Origin: Chara braunii
Taxonomy: Eukaryota; Streptophyta; Charophyceae; Charales; Characeae
DNA length: 34,586 bases
Direction: 5' to 3'
NCBI GenBank assembly: GCA_003427395.1
Contig: BFEA01000013.1
Span: 819,100 to 853,685 of the forward strand
Both the position numbers and the translations under genes were made by a program. The notes under the pieces were generated by a model. The model was given only the letters and a program-made list of their open reading frames with translations, made no database searches and was not told where the DNA came from. Positions 16,820-28,165 of this stretch are shown here, piece by piece. Position 1 is the stretch's first letter, and every line of letters starts with the position of its first letter.

Positions 16820-17467
16820 ATGGCGCGAAGCAATGGCCTTTTTGGCTATAGGCCAAGGCATCTGAGATTTTATTCGAGTTGGGAGCCTATGCGTGAGGAG
16901 GGGGCTACAGTGGATGCCTGCTTGAGCTATAGTAAAAGTGACGGAGTGGCTAAGCTGAAAAATAATGTCTACGAAGGGAAAGAACAGGAGATGAGGGAAG
17001 ACAGAAAAGTGCAGGGGTTAGTCACTGAGGCTCGCAACAGAGCCGAGCGAAGGTGCATGAGGGATGGAGTGACCGCGGCCCTGAAGGTTACGATTACTTA
17101 TCACGAGGAAGAGACTTCCACGAGCACGACCGAGAGAGAGCAGCAAGAGCTGGACCGAGATTCGGAGGCCGAGTTTGAGGCCAGCGATTCGCAGACCCGT
17201 TCCTGGCATGGGCTGGAGCAGTGGGGGAGAGAACACCCGCCAGCCGAGTCGGTAAAGGACGGCGCAGAGGCCAGCTCGGCCTCAGCAGAGAGATTGAGGC
17301 AGTTTGACGGTTACGGGTCGGCAGAGAGAGGGAGAGAGAGAGAGAGGGAGAGAAGGGCGCGATACGTGGCAGGGCTGCGATGTGCAAGGGAAAGAACACT
17401 CACGGGGCTGACCAGGGGGGAACTTAGGGTGACGACGGGACCAAGCCCACTAAGTGGTTGTGAGTAA
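16820..17467 (+). CDS. Hypothetical charged protein, uncertain
   Basis: From the ATG at 16820 the frame is open for 215 codons. The first third has a mixed composition (MARSNGLFGYRPRHLRFYSS, then WEPMREEGATVD). The rest is strongly charged, rich in Glu, Arg and Ser, ending in an Arg/Glu low-complexity run produced by a GAGAGA stretch near 17328-17360. I recognise no domain, signal or membrane segment. It could be a nuclear-type disordered protein, but purine-rich DNA readily yields such frames and no partner gene, splice site or terminator supports it. The open frame continues nine codons upstream without another ATG. Confidence 0.25.
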   Translation: MARSNGLFGYRPRHLRFYSSWEPMREEGATVDACLSYSKSDGVAKLKNNVYEGKEQEMREDRKVQGLVTEARNRAERRCMRDGVTAALKVTITYHEEETSTSTTEREQQELDRDSEAEFEASDSQTRSWHGLEQWGREHPPAESVKDGAEASSASAERLRQFDGYGSAERGRERERERRARYVAGLRCARERTLTGLTRGELRVTTGPSPLSGCE

Positions 17468-20400
17468 GCCACTAGGAGTGGGCAGTTTTCAAGGAGCTTC
17501 ACACATGATTGGGAGAGAAGAGCCATGCGTGACGCGTGAACGCTATGGTGACGGGTCTCGGAGAGAAGGGCGACCAGACAAGCGCGCTCAAGGACAGTAG
17601 ACTTCGTTGTTGACGACAACATCCCCCTTGCGTAGAGTGCGTCCACAACTCCTGGACGGAGTTAGTAACACTGCGTCCGCCAAGCTGGGACAATCACAAG
17701 AAAGCAAATGGGGGTTGAGGCTGCATAACTGCGTGGAAGAGTGTCGGTGCTCTGGCCCAAGCGAGGGCGCTACGCCTGAGTATGTGGTTGGGGTCACCTT
17801 CCGTTTGAGTGACCCATCTTGCCAGTCTTTGCAGGTTGCAACACTATCAGTTTCGTCTGATTATCGTGATAAGCTTGGGGTGGGGGTTTTCGTCGTGTGC
17901 TTCTAGGCTACAGAGAATGTGCGCGCTTGCCCTTTGGACTCGTGCCTAACGATGTTGCTTTCTTGAATGAGCGGGCACGGATGGAACTGGGGTTCTCGTA
18001 CTGTGCACTTCAGGCGTGATCAGTGAGACAGCGGGCCAGCTATTTTGAGAAAGGGAGGAATAGGCGGACACGATTGTGGGAAAGTCACGCTCACAGCAGC
18101 TATGAGGAAGAGGCAAAGAGGTTGCAAAATAGACTGACCAATCATCACTTACTTGGGATTGGTTTCCGCTGCACTCTCGGGGAAGAAGCTGTTTTCCTCC
18201 TTTTCGTCCTTTCGGAAGTTGGAAAGTGTGTATGCCTTTCTGGGTGCGTGCCTATGGTGATAATTCTCTCGAAGTAAACGAGACGAGAAAGGGACCTAAA
18301 CACACGCTTCTTGCAAACTGAGTGGGATCAGCGTGATAACGGGCTAACTGCATGATACATCGAGTGATTAAGGGCTATCCCACGACGCCAACATGTTCGA
18401 GGGGAGTGGGCAGTCATAGCTTATGAAAAGAGAGTGGGTGAGGTTTCCCTTGCGGCTGGTGCCATGTATGATGTAGCGCAGTATTGTTCTTCTCGGGTCT
18501 TCGGAGCACAGGCAACAACTCGAAGAAGAGAGGATGATGGCCTATCGAGGTCCGGAGCAAAGAAATATACCAGTTGACGTCATCCTATGGCATTGCTAAC
18601 GCAGGTCAATCCCCCAGAAGCAGCGCGCCCTCCTCGTTTCTGAGTTTTTATCCAGGTTTCTTTGAAAGAAGAGCGTACATGATGTCGAGGATGCTATTAT
18701 TAGTAGTAGATTCCAGCTAGCAGCCGCTGCGACCCTCATCCAGATATGTGAGGTATTCCCTCAGTGAGGCAGTGGCTAGACGGTATAGAGGTGATGGCGT
18801 ATGAGTGATGCGTGTACAGAGGTGAAATATGGGTGAGAAAAGTGAGAGGGAATGTAAAAATGGGCGACTTACTTAGATGATGGAAATTGTGTCGCCTCTG
18901 ATTTTTTTTTTATGTATTGTCTTGAGCCGCGCGTGAAGGGTGCCAAGGTTGGCTATAATGCAGAGATGAGGGGTAAGCGGTGAACGCTCCAGGAGAAGAC
19001 ACGGCGCTTATCAGACCTGGGTAGGGTTTTAATCGAGTTATTTTGGTACTTGAGTCTACAATATTAGTGCAGTATGAGGTTTATGGACAAGCTTTCTTAA
19101 ATCAGGTACGAAAGGCGTGTGCTAATAACGATGACGCTGTCAACGGTGCAAGTTACATAACATTTCTCCTTTTAATTGATCACGCTGTGTGTGATGACTC
19201 GGTCATGAATGGATCGTGCATGAGAAGTTGTTCTCGGCCAAGGTGAGGGGGTGAAAACAAGTAAGCGAAATTGATTGTTAACATTGCTGGGCTTTTAGTA
19301 AAAGACGTGCTTTACTCTGGTCAGACTCTCACTACCATCCCGAATCTGGCTACTAAGGAGAAGTCACATAGACTGTGGCGATCGATTATTACCAGGGGAT
19401 CTTGTGCGAGTTGGGCTGATGAACATCGGTGACTCTGCACAACTTACATGTGAGTGGGAGGAGGGAAACCCATTGGTTGAGATCGAAAAGGTCGTTAATA
19501 TTGCCTGTGACTAGTGGGCAAAGATCAGGGCAAGAGATAAGGTCTCGACTCTTTTTCTCCATACCCTTCCCCATGATCAAGTTCATTCCTTGACGATGTT
19601 ATGGAAATAGGGAACTGGCGGGATAATAAATGAAGCTTTGTTGAATGAACTCACTCTTAGCCGAAATGGGGTAGGGCCGGCCTCCTGTTACAGCTGTGAG
19701 TTGTGGAAAGGTCGGGTATGGCATACTACTTGGTCAACACTGTGGCAAGTGGTATTCACCCTCGGGTATGGGATGCATGCATGTGGTAGGCGGGTAACAG
19801 AAGAAGGGAAAACACAGAGGAGCTGTAAGTGGGTTCTGCCAATGATTAGTCAATTGTAAAATGTTGGACTCTCGACGGGGCCGAGTGGGGAGGAGGGTTG
19901 TCACGGTCCCCTCTCGTTCGTTCATTCTCACGTGAAGGGCGAACGGAAACAGTCTCTTGGTGAGCTGTCAAGCAGCCCTAAGTATCAAATTTCGTGTTTC
20001 CCCAATCGGTTGGATGGGTCGAAGGGGAAGAACCCTGGAAAAAGGAGCTTATATTATTGCTAAATTATTGGCTGATGGTGATTAAATGAAAATCTTGTGT
20101 ACTGAACCAGGTTTAACGAGCTCGTGGGTGATGTTATAGCAAGTCCTATCCGATAGTGTTTGTACCATAGTTGAGCCACAATTAAAATGAGCACTATATA
20201 AAATTGTGCCTGAGGATAGTGGTCTGATTGACACGTGAGTGGGGAAAGAACAAATGTGCAGAGTGTGTGCTTTGTTTTCACAAACATAGCTATGAGTTGT
20301 ATAGCACCGGTTCCTCACTGGGAGGGGGCTGAATGGGTTAGGACAGTACCTGAGGCCATTACTGTTCCCTGCATGTTGTGAATCGGTGTTCGGGCTGCTC

Positions 20401-21083
20401 TAAACGGGTAACCTCCGTACTCAACTTGCGTGCCAAGAGCGTGAACCAGCAACTTGAAATCGTATAGCGTGGCTATCTGACTTTTGTACCCTCCTAGAAT
20501 GACGACTAAATATTCTCACTCAACCACGAACTTGTATTAGTACTCAACCTATGCTCAATAAAAGTCTACGGACCAAGGTCGACTGGGGAGAGAACAGTCC
20601 AGCAGCGATCAGATAGGGCTCTCAGAGCGGGCTCCTTGGCCTACCTCCATATCTGTCTCTAAACTTGAGATCACTCCCGCGAAAGCCTTCCGCGGGCTGC
20701 ATCATCCATGACTTAAACCTTGGGGAGTGGAAGGAATCATGAAGGAAGGTGAAATCTTAGTGACGAAATGTGAGGTTATTATGGAGAAGTGGCTGTCCTG
20801 AGTATGGAGCACTTGAAAATGGTCTTGAGGGAGGATGTAATTCGGAGGGTTTTACTTTCGAGATCGGAATGGCAAGCTACATAGCACCGGCTCATTCTCA
20901 GAAACGATAGAGCAGGCCCAAGTAAGGCTTAAGTGAACGCGAAAGGTTCCAAGGCTCCCTCATCAGGAGTCCTCAAAAGTCGGACAATACACAAGGATCA
21001 ACAACTGGCAATTATCTCAGTCTCACGTTATCAAGCGATTAACAGTCATTGATTTGTTATTTCAGCAGCGTTTAGTCACTTAG
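17468..21083. other. 3.6 kb with no recognisable gene
   Basis: No frame reaches 100 codons on either strand and no retroelement motif was seen in six frames. The plus strand is G-rich over C until about 20.0 kb (AGTGGG, GAGGG words), then more balanced. TATATAAA at 20196 is a possible TATA box, about 0.9 kb before the next open frame. Short repeated words such as CTATCGAG/GATAGC exist but no clear long repeat. It could be introns or untranslated sequence of the gene at 21.2 kb, or a non-autonomous element. Confidence 0.4.
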
Positions 21084-21218
21084 GTTACCAGGAAATCTCG
21101 ACCAAGATCAGCCAGCGCTCAGTTATTGCAGGTTGACATTGAGACCAGTATCAATTGGTATGCGCATTCACCAAAGAAATTGAGACCCTCTTCAGTGTTT
21201 CAGTGTTCACCTCTACCC

Positions 21219-21857
21219 ATGAGCACAATCCAGTCTTTCCCTGTTAGTGAATCAGTCTTGGCCAGCCTCGACATAATAGCCCTCAAAGATGCAATCCAGT
21301 ATCGGTACATCAATGCAGTTGGCTTCAGACAAGGAAACCTATCAGTTATTGTTGTTCTCACCAATTTTGCAGCAGGCATCATCCTCGACCTGAGACTCTA
21401 CGTGAAGAAAGGCAAGGAGACTCATGAGTACTTCTATTCAGTCTGGGTTGCTGCAGCCAGGTACCTAGAAGAGAAAGAGGAGGAGTTAGATGAAAATGGA
21501 GTAAAGCTGATTCGCAGCTTTGGACCGAAACTCTACATTGACTATCCCAGACCTGCAGTTCCCTTCCTCCTCACTGACGGTTCAGATCTGGCCAAGAGGT
21601 ACGTTTCACCTGCAGGGATTGATTATGAGGCAGTGACTGAGCCTTCAGAGTTCCAACATCTCGGACGGGGGATTTTCTCTAGGCCCTATCTTCCTACCCT
21701 GTGGGAGGAGTTTTGTGCTATGGTCGACTTCCGTATCATGGGACTCGGCTGGAAGTGCTCAGAACTCGCAGGGTTCAGGTGGCTCTACATCCAGATGCCA
21801 CAACCTCAGAGAATACAGGGACGTGGCTCGAAGCACAGGAAACGCACAACAAAATGA
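21219..21857 (+). CDS. Unrecognised protein of 212 aa, or last exon of a longer one
   Basis: The frame is open from 21084 to the TGA at 21855; the first ATG is at 21219 (MSTIQSFPVSESVLASLD). The composition is that of a folded protein: aromatic-rich, with mixed hydrophobic segments such as IVVLTNFAAGIILDL, an acidic helix (YLEEKEEELDENG), PKLYIDYPRPAVPFLL and FRIMGLGWKCSELAGFRW, and a basic tail KHRKRTTK. There is no signal peptide; the single hydrophobic run is short for a membrane span. TTATTGCAG/GTTGAC at 21123-21136 would serve as a splice acceptor, so it may be a terminal exon. AATCAAAATAAAAG about 240 bases downstream could hold a poly(A) signal. I do not know the family. It is free of stops amid decayed DNA, which argues for recent or continuing function. 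Confidence 0.55.
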   Translation: MSTIQSFPVSESVLASLDIIALKDAIQYRYINAVGFRQGNLSVIVVLTNFAAGIILDLRLYVKKGKETHEYFYSVWVAAARYLEEKEEELDENGVKLIRSFGPKLYIDYPRPAVPFLLTDGSDLAKRYVSPAGIDYEAVTEPSEFQHLGRGIFSRPYLPTLWEEFCAMVDFRIMGLGWKCSELAGFRWLYIQMPQPQRIQGRGSKHRKRTTK

Positions 21858-22298
21858 GAAATTGAGAGGGATGAGTGAGGACTCCTGATTAGTGCTGGTC
21901 ACTCTCCTTATGTGTACTCTCTGAGATTGTCTTTGCTCGAGTCAATCAGTCTTGCATGGATTACATCGGTTTGCTTGGCGATCATGTTCTCTGATGTTGC
22001 TGTAACAGTTCTCAAAGTTAGTAAATTGGTAAGCTGATGCATGCATGACATATCAGCATTTTGTGATTATTATTTGCATGCTTCTTTGCTGTTCCGAATC
22101 AAAATAAAAGATTCCTAAGACCGGGGACCGGCGAAGACCGTAATTGAAGGGTTTCGCTCGAAGCTGGACACACATAACAGGAAGGGATTTGCTTTAATTA
22201 ATTTATTTTATTTAATGCAAAAGTAACCAAATCTTGTGTGACAGCCTGTTGGCTTTCTGGTCACCTGAAGGGGCCCGACTAGAAAAAATGCGACAGTG
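21858..22298. other. Downstream flank of the unknown ORF
   Basis: CAAAATAAAAG at about 22100 is a candidate polyadenylation region, followed by an AT-rich block (TTTAATTAATTTATTTTATT at 22193). No gene is seen. The end abuts the direct repeat that starts at 22299. Confidence 0.4.
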
Positions 22299-23810
22299 TG
22301 CAGCGAGCCTTACACCGATTGGCTGATCAAGAGGCTAGTTAAGGACCGCCCCCAAGTGTCCTCAGGAATTATTTAACGTCGCAAACAGGACGACGATCAC
22401 AACCAATGGTTTATCCTGCCGGTATTTATTTATAGACGCCCGGTTCTCGTCTCCCACATAGGGCTGGCCTGCCCCTCATAACCCATCTAACAGCGCAGCG
22501 AGCCGAACAAAGGACAAGCAGCAAAGCATGCGCGCTCTACTCCCGGTGGGTTGGCACGGTGACCACGACCCAGTGCTTCATCCAGGGCCCTTCAGAAAGC
22601 TCCGCCCATCTTCCCCGAGATGCTCCACATGAACATTGCGGACTCTCAAGGTTGAGCGCACTTGACTCCTCACAATGAGAGACTCCTAAGACGGAATACA
22701 CATCCTCACGGTAAGAAGTGTCGAAGAGGGTAGATAAGGTTAAGAGCAACATACCTCAAATAGCTGCCCCCAACCACAGAGATAATCTCACCAGATGACC
22801 TAACACAGATTGTGATGACCAGCCATTGCTTCGGCACAAACAACATTACATGCCGTTTCACCTCCGCACCAATCGCACATCAGATAGTTCTCATCACACC
22901 GTCCATAACCCACATTACACCACACAGCCTTCTTGGCGATCCCATCTCCACCTAGGTGGCCAACTTATCTTCGCCCTCCTCACTACACATGTCCCACAGC
23001 ACGGTCGCTCACCGCACACACCGCGTGCATGTACCACATTAGGCAAAAGATAAGCGTCAGATTAGCGCACCGAACCACACAGCTCGATACCACATTGCAA
23101 GGAGGATGAGCAATAGCGAACTTCAGCAATCAAGCAACATGATACACATAAGACCAGATAGTCGTGACCTCGAACCAAGAGCAAAATTGCATCACAAGTT
23201 TCACCAAATAAGAGCACACCAAAAGCTCATAATTGATAATGCTGGAATAGTCTCATCATCATCATCAATGAAGAACCAATGTTGATATCCTATCTGGCAC
23301 TCGGTGCCCAGACTACAGATGGCAGATCCTATCTAGCCTACTCTACAATGTCGCTGATGACGTCAACAGCTCCCCGAAGTACGAGCAGATCTCGGCCAAT
23401 GTCGCACGCGTCAAGCACCAGGTATGTCTCTCGTATCACTCACAACCTCGTTCCCCAACTCACAGATGCCACTTGCACCCAAGGACCACCATGCGCCACA
23501 TCCAGCATACAGCAGCGCAACTCGGCTATGGCTGCCTGCTCCTTCCAACTCGCCCGTGAGCGCGTGAGCCTGGCAGGCGATAACGCAGCAGCGCTTGCGC
23601 ACAAAGCGCTGGTAGGCCCTTCCCTATATCGAAGTGGCCTGCTGCTGCGTGCCCTCGGGAGGTACTGGGCCCTGTACCAGAAGCTTTCGGTAGGCCCCAC
23701 GAGGCTCAACCTCAGTCCGAAGTAACAGACCCAGGGCTTGTGTCGGTTACTAGCACCCAACTACCCTCAGCCTTTGTTCAGTCCACTTTGTGTATCCGGC
23801 CTAAGGCCTG
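22299..23810 (-). mobile_element. 1.5-kb direct repeat, left copy (candidate LTR, uninterrupted)
   Basis: It starts TGCAGCGAG and matches 30967-33600 through many blocks: GGCTGATCAAGAGG, CTCAGGAATTATTTAACG, GCATG(C)GCTCTACTCCCGG, CACATCCTCACGGTAAGAA, CATCAGATAGTTCTCATCAC, CATTGCAAGGA, CTATCTGGC and GGCTATGGCTGCCTGCT, and ends in a looser match near 23810. The two copies have nearly the same length (about 1.51 kb) once the solo LTR in the right one is subtracted. They flank a minus-strand Ty3/Gypsy body, so they may be its LTRs read on the minus strand, ending ...CTCGCTGCA. No clear primer site was seen, which keeps this open. Confidence 0.6.
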
Positions 23811-24010
23811 CCTCAGTTACATGCAATGGAGGGCAGCTTGGGCCTGGGCGCTTCCAACCATTTGGCGTTGAGCAAATGCCTGAATTTCCTCAGTTGCATG
23901 GTGACCCCAAAGTGGCATTTAGGGCCTCAGTCGTGCCTGCCTTCACTTAGGGCGGCCGGCAGTGTGAAAAATAGGCCCTGTAGGGCATGTCGAGGCCCTA
24001 TGCCTCGCAA

Positions 24011-24014
<4 letters not shown>

Positions 24015-24090
<76 letters not shown>
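24015..24090. repeat. (AT)n microsatellite, about 76 bases
   Basis: This is a pure AT dinucleotide run, preceded by ATACAT and followed by CGTCATATATACATATGG. Open frames across it (Tyr/Ile alternation) are artefacts. Confidence 0.98.
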
Positions 24091-24092
<2 letters not shown>

Positions 24093-24320
24093 TCATATAT
24101 ACATATGGTGTGGGTGAGTGATAGTCTACTTTGATTTTGGTTAAGGTAGATTATCATTTACAGTGTGATAAGTGAGGGGATTTTGCAGACTGTTGAGGGT
24201 TCAGCCTCCTAATGAGTCGGTGAAACTTCGACGAAACAGTTTGTCACAGCCCCTCGTTTGTTGTCCTCTTCTTTCTCTCTCTGCCTATGGCTTATTGGGC
24301 AGTTCTGTTTGTGGAGATAT

Positions 24321-24349
24321 ATATCTATATATATATATATCTACGTATA

Positions 24350-24381
<32 letters not shown>

Positions 24382-24511
24382 TGGGGAGAGGGGGAAAAGG
24401 GGAGCATTAGGGGAAGCGGACGACAGGGAGGAAAGTGGCAATTTAATTCTTAGTTTCCTTTCTTTTTTTGTTTGTTTGTGCATGCGTTCATGTGTGTGTG
24501 TGTGTGTGTGT
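24321..24511. repeat. Cluster of AT, AG and TG microsatellites
   Basis: A short TATATCTATATATAT run (24317-24338) is followed by (AG)n at 24354-24381 and (TG)n at 24491-24511. Together with the AT run this makes four simple repeats in 500 bases; frames across them are not genes. Confidence 0.95.
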
Positions 24512-27219
24512 TACGTTTTCAAAGCGAGGCTCCCGCGACGGCGTCGCGGCATGTTGCATCACAATTCATGCTCTATGAGCGACACCATTGCAAGAGTCAC
24601 ATCATGATCCGGGAAAGCAAAATGATAGACAAAATGGCAAAGGCTAGAACAAGAGGCCTTGAGTCGTTCCATAACCATCATGCATACAAGTCCACGGCAA
24701 GCGGATTACAACAAAGTGACCCAGCTACCACCAATCCACCCATGCACAGAGCAGAATAATCGGATTCAAGCGTCAAATGTACACATTCAACCACAGAATC
24801 GGGAAATCCACAACCATATAAGCTCTGGTGAACTCGGTTCCCTACACATGGGGAATGAATGGGGAAACCACGACGGGAGTCTCGAACGGGCCGATCCCAA
24901 GGATCCACTAGAGAGCAAAAAGCTAATGCCTAAACTCGTTGGAGCAGGTTCACCAAACACTATACCAAAAGAAGCAATGGGACATCACCCCGCCCCGTGG
25001 GACGAAAACATGGTGAGTCCTGCAGCTACCAACTACATAAGACCACACCTATGTCTTCAGAAAAAAACAAACAGGACCGCGGGCCAGAAAGGAATCAACG
25101 CCCACAACCACCGTGTACCTCCCCGCCACGGCATGACACAAATGTCAGGTGAAAGTTGCGCTCCCCCACCCCCATCATTCTCCTTTCTCCCAGTCGCCTC
25201 AACATGCTATTCCCACCGATGGCAGCCTCACAGGTGTACAACCTAGGCCAGCAGGAGGCGCGTGAATCTCCCTTCCGTTCCTCCAGACTTTCGCAATTCG
25301 GAGCCCAATACCGCATCACCTCCATGGACATAGCTCGCCCTCACAGCACACCGGAGCGAAAAACCACGACTCATCCTCGAATCAGGCTCGCTCTCAACAC
25401 ACACCACCCCCGATCCCGCCATCCATCGCAACCAACCCCTAGATTCATATGAGTCCCCAACCCGGGACCTACCCCCACTCCCCTCCCCACAAACCTATGG
25501 CTACCATTAGAAGAACAATGAGATCAATCCGTGATCAGACTTAGCGAAATCCAGCACTCGGCGAAGGATAGCGTTACAACAACCCGGGGCACCACCTAAG
25601 CAGAAGAGGAGCTACTAAAGGTGCGACGAAGCGGATCCAGACCACGCACGTTATTCATGTGGAGGGAGGAAGTGGTGCTGCAAGGCGACGATTGTAGTGA
25701 TTAAAGTGAGGCCGAACCCATGCAGGCATAGCCAACATGCCGAGGCGATCAGACAAAGGATGCACGGGAGGGGGAAAGGGGGGGGAAACAAGGAGTAGAC
25801 AGAACTGGGTTGAGCGCATACTGACCACGAAGCAAAGATCAATAGCCCAGCGGAGAGTAGGGAGAGAAGGGTGGAAAAGAGGAGGGGAATGCAAAGGAAG
25901 AGGAATGGTGGCAGGGAAAAGGGGCGGGGAACCATGAAGGCTCAGAATGACGATAATTGGTGAACGGCCCGAACTCCCCACAGACGAGGACTCATCCGTC
26001 GTGAAATCCCCGGTCAAAATGATCCGCTCTACTTTCGGAGAGTTATGATCATGCTCGACACCATCTGGAAGCAAGAGAGACTGTAGACGAGCTACGACAC
26101 CCGCCAACAATCTGCAGCGATCGGAACAATCGGTGGTCCAAAAATGACAGGAAAGCTAGGTACGCCATGAAGGCAATCACGAAGATGAGCGCCATGTGAG
26201 TCGTAACCAGCAGATCCATCTCCCGACAATCATGCTCCTAAAATCTCAGAGGCGAAGCATACAGGAGGGCCTACGTCACAACCCATCACCAAACCAGGCA
26301 GCAAGTACACAACAAACAAAAAAACGGATGAAAACAACCGGTGAGCATTGCCGCAAAACATCGTCAACCCAAAATGGAGGAGAGCAATGAGAGGATCAAG
26401 CACGGGGGGTGGGAAACAAAGGGGGAAGGGGGGTAGAGATAGGAAGCAAGGTCCCAATTCAGTCCAGCGGCCCCAATGTGCCGACGCATGTAAAAGAGGG
26501 TGATGGAACGCGCCCTTAAGTACTTTTCACCAGCCTCCATCATGCTGGATCTTCAGGGAACAAAACCTCTAACAATACATATTGAAAGGGACAGGGACCT
26601 GTACCGGGCATGGCCCAGGTCCCATAGACAAAAGAAGGTCAGGGAGGGTAGAGGAGGGGGGCCAATCAGGACGAGGAACGCAGGGTCGAGGGGTGGGGGT
26701 GGGGGTGGGTGGTGGGACAAAGGGAAGCAGACTTCATTACCGCTCCAGGCGCCATGTCGCGAAGCGGGGAGCAAGAACTGGGGCAGACATGTCTCCTCAA
26801 TCTCCTGCAAAGCTGTGGAGCAGGGGCTGCTAGGAGTAAGCGTTAGAGGTGCAGCCCATCAACCCAACTCATAAGCAACCGGAGCCAGCGGCATGACGTG
26901 GCCAACAGCGCGCGACAGAACAACTCATGAACAGCGTGGGCCATCAGTACCCGGGGAGCACCGCGCTATCAACGCAGCAGGTGGCGGCTGTATCGTAAGA
27001 ATGGCCATAGCACAGGGTACTCGCGCATACTCAACAGGCGCTGGTCGCGACGATCCGCGAGTTCGTACAATAGGGTGTCAAGTCGTGTTGAGTTCGTGTC
27101 GAGTCCGTGTCGAGTAAAGTGAGTGTGTGTGTGTGCTCTCTCCCTCCCTCTCTCTTCGCTGACCTCGGTGCTCTGCCTCAGCCCCGTCACATCACCTCAG
27201 TCATAGACTGAGGACACGG
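24512..27219. other. 2.7 kb, A/C-rich on the plus strand, no assignable gene
   Basis: It opens with a palindrome, CCGCGACG-G-CGTCGCGG (24533-24549). The plus strand is poor in T and rich in A and C to about 26.4 kb, so a transcript would more likely come from the minus strand. On that strand one frame (26110-25655) holds RLQSLLLPDG and RIILTGDFTTDES, which loosely recalls the GDFN motif of LINE endonucleases, but no flanking motif supports it. GTGTCGAGT-type words recur at 27070-27120 and GTGTGT lies at 27122. Integrase and RNase H of the neighbouring minus-strand element are not found here. Confidence 0.4.
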
Positions 27220-27738
27220 TCAGTCACGAATGCTGGCCACCTTCGCGTCACTGGGCTTCAATCCCTCCATGGAAATCTCATTACCTAGGTACAAGATCTG
27301 GGTGTGGCCAAACTCACACTTCTCCCGGTTAATCTTGAACTGGAGTTGCCGAAGGAGACTGAGTACTTTATCTAAATGGGCTACATTCTCCTTGACGGTC
27401 CTACTAAAAATAATTATGCCATCTATGCGTGGTATGGGCTCTGCGTTTTTCACAGTGATGGCATTGAGGCCGCTATAGTCAATGCACATCCTCAACGTTC
27501 GCACCTCCTTCGGTACAAATAAGACAGGAGATCAATAAGGGGAGAGACTCGGCCTAATCCAATCCTTCTCTATGAGATCTTGGAGCTGTCGGCAAAGCTC
27601 ATCAAGCTCTGCTGGAGACATCCAATAGATCCCTCCCTTCGGAATACTAGACATTGGGATAATCTCTATCGCATGGACGACCTCCCTCTCAACGACCCCT
27701 TTTCGCTCTTCAAATAGATCCGGGTATTTCGCGACCAC
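27220..27738 (-). pseudogene. Ty3/Gypsy RT with its catalytic core deleted
   Basis: From 27738 the frame reads VAKYPDLFEERKGV, MSPAELDELCRQLQDL and KDWIRPSLSPY, the approach to RT. After a stop (TGA after SPY) comes SPVLFVPKEVRTLRMCIDY and SGLNAITVKNAEPIPRIDG. At about 27420 this jumps directly to IIIFSRTVKENVAHLDKVL, which in the family follows the YLDD box. Roughly 90 residues, with the DLxSGYHQI and YxDD motifs, are missing, yet the frame is kept. INREKCEFG and ILYLGNEIS then follow and homology ends at AKVASIRD. No activity is possible. Confidence 0.85.
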
Positions 27739-28165
27739 TCACTCTATCTTTAGAGGCATTTTCACCGGCTCACCCTCTGCAGAGACATACACTAAGTACA
27801 TACCCTCCTCCGAATCTTGCTTAGAATAATTGTAGAATGCGGCTGCACACATGCACCCATAGGACTCCATCCAACTGTTAGCTTTATGCTTACGCAATCT
27901 GGCAGTCCCTTCACCGGGCAGCGTGCGTTTGACGACTTTTCGGTCTCATTCAAACTGGGGCTGTGCAACTGAAAGGTCGTACATACCAAACAAGATATTC
28001 ATAGGGAGATCATCGCTGGCTAGGAACAAGATTTTATGTCTCAGTTCCCCTCCCGTGTGCGGAAAACGACGTTCCAAATCTTTTATGCAGTCATTAACGA
28101 CCATGCGCTATTTGTTGGCACACGTCAACTGAGGCGCTGCACTTGCCCCTGTAAGCGCAGCCGAT
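27739..28165 (-). pseudogene. Protease remnant and linker of the minus-strand element
   Basis: The minus strand reads MVVNDCIKDLERRFP, ELRHKILFLASDDLPMNILF and GMYDLSVAQPQFE in one frame; the DLP-x-x-ILFGM-x-xL step matches the C-terminal half of a retropepsin domain. The active-site D-S/T-G-A is not visible; upstream, ALTGASAAPQ could be its decayed form. A linker with YLVYVSAEGEPVKMPLKIE leads to the RT. Assignment rests on position and the closing motif only. Confidence 0.5.

Noticed and set aside
23826-24134. Tyr/Ile-repeat proteins over the AT run
   Set aside because: Direct translation of an (AT)n microsatellite.
24659-25246. 195-codon plus-strand frame rich in His, Asn and Pro
   Set aside because: No domain or homology recognised; the long frame follows from low T content of the plus strand, which removes stop codons.
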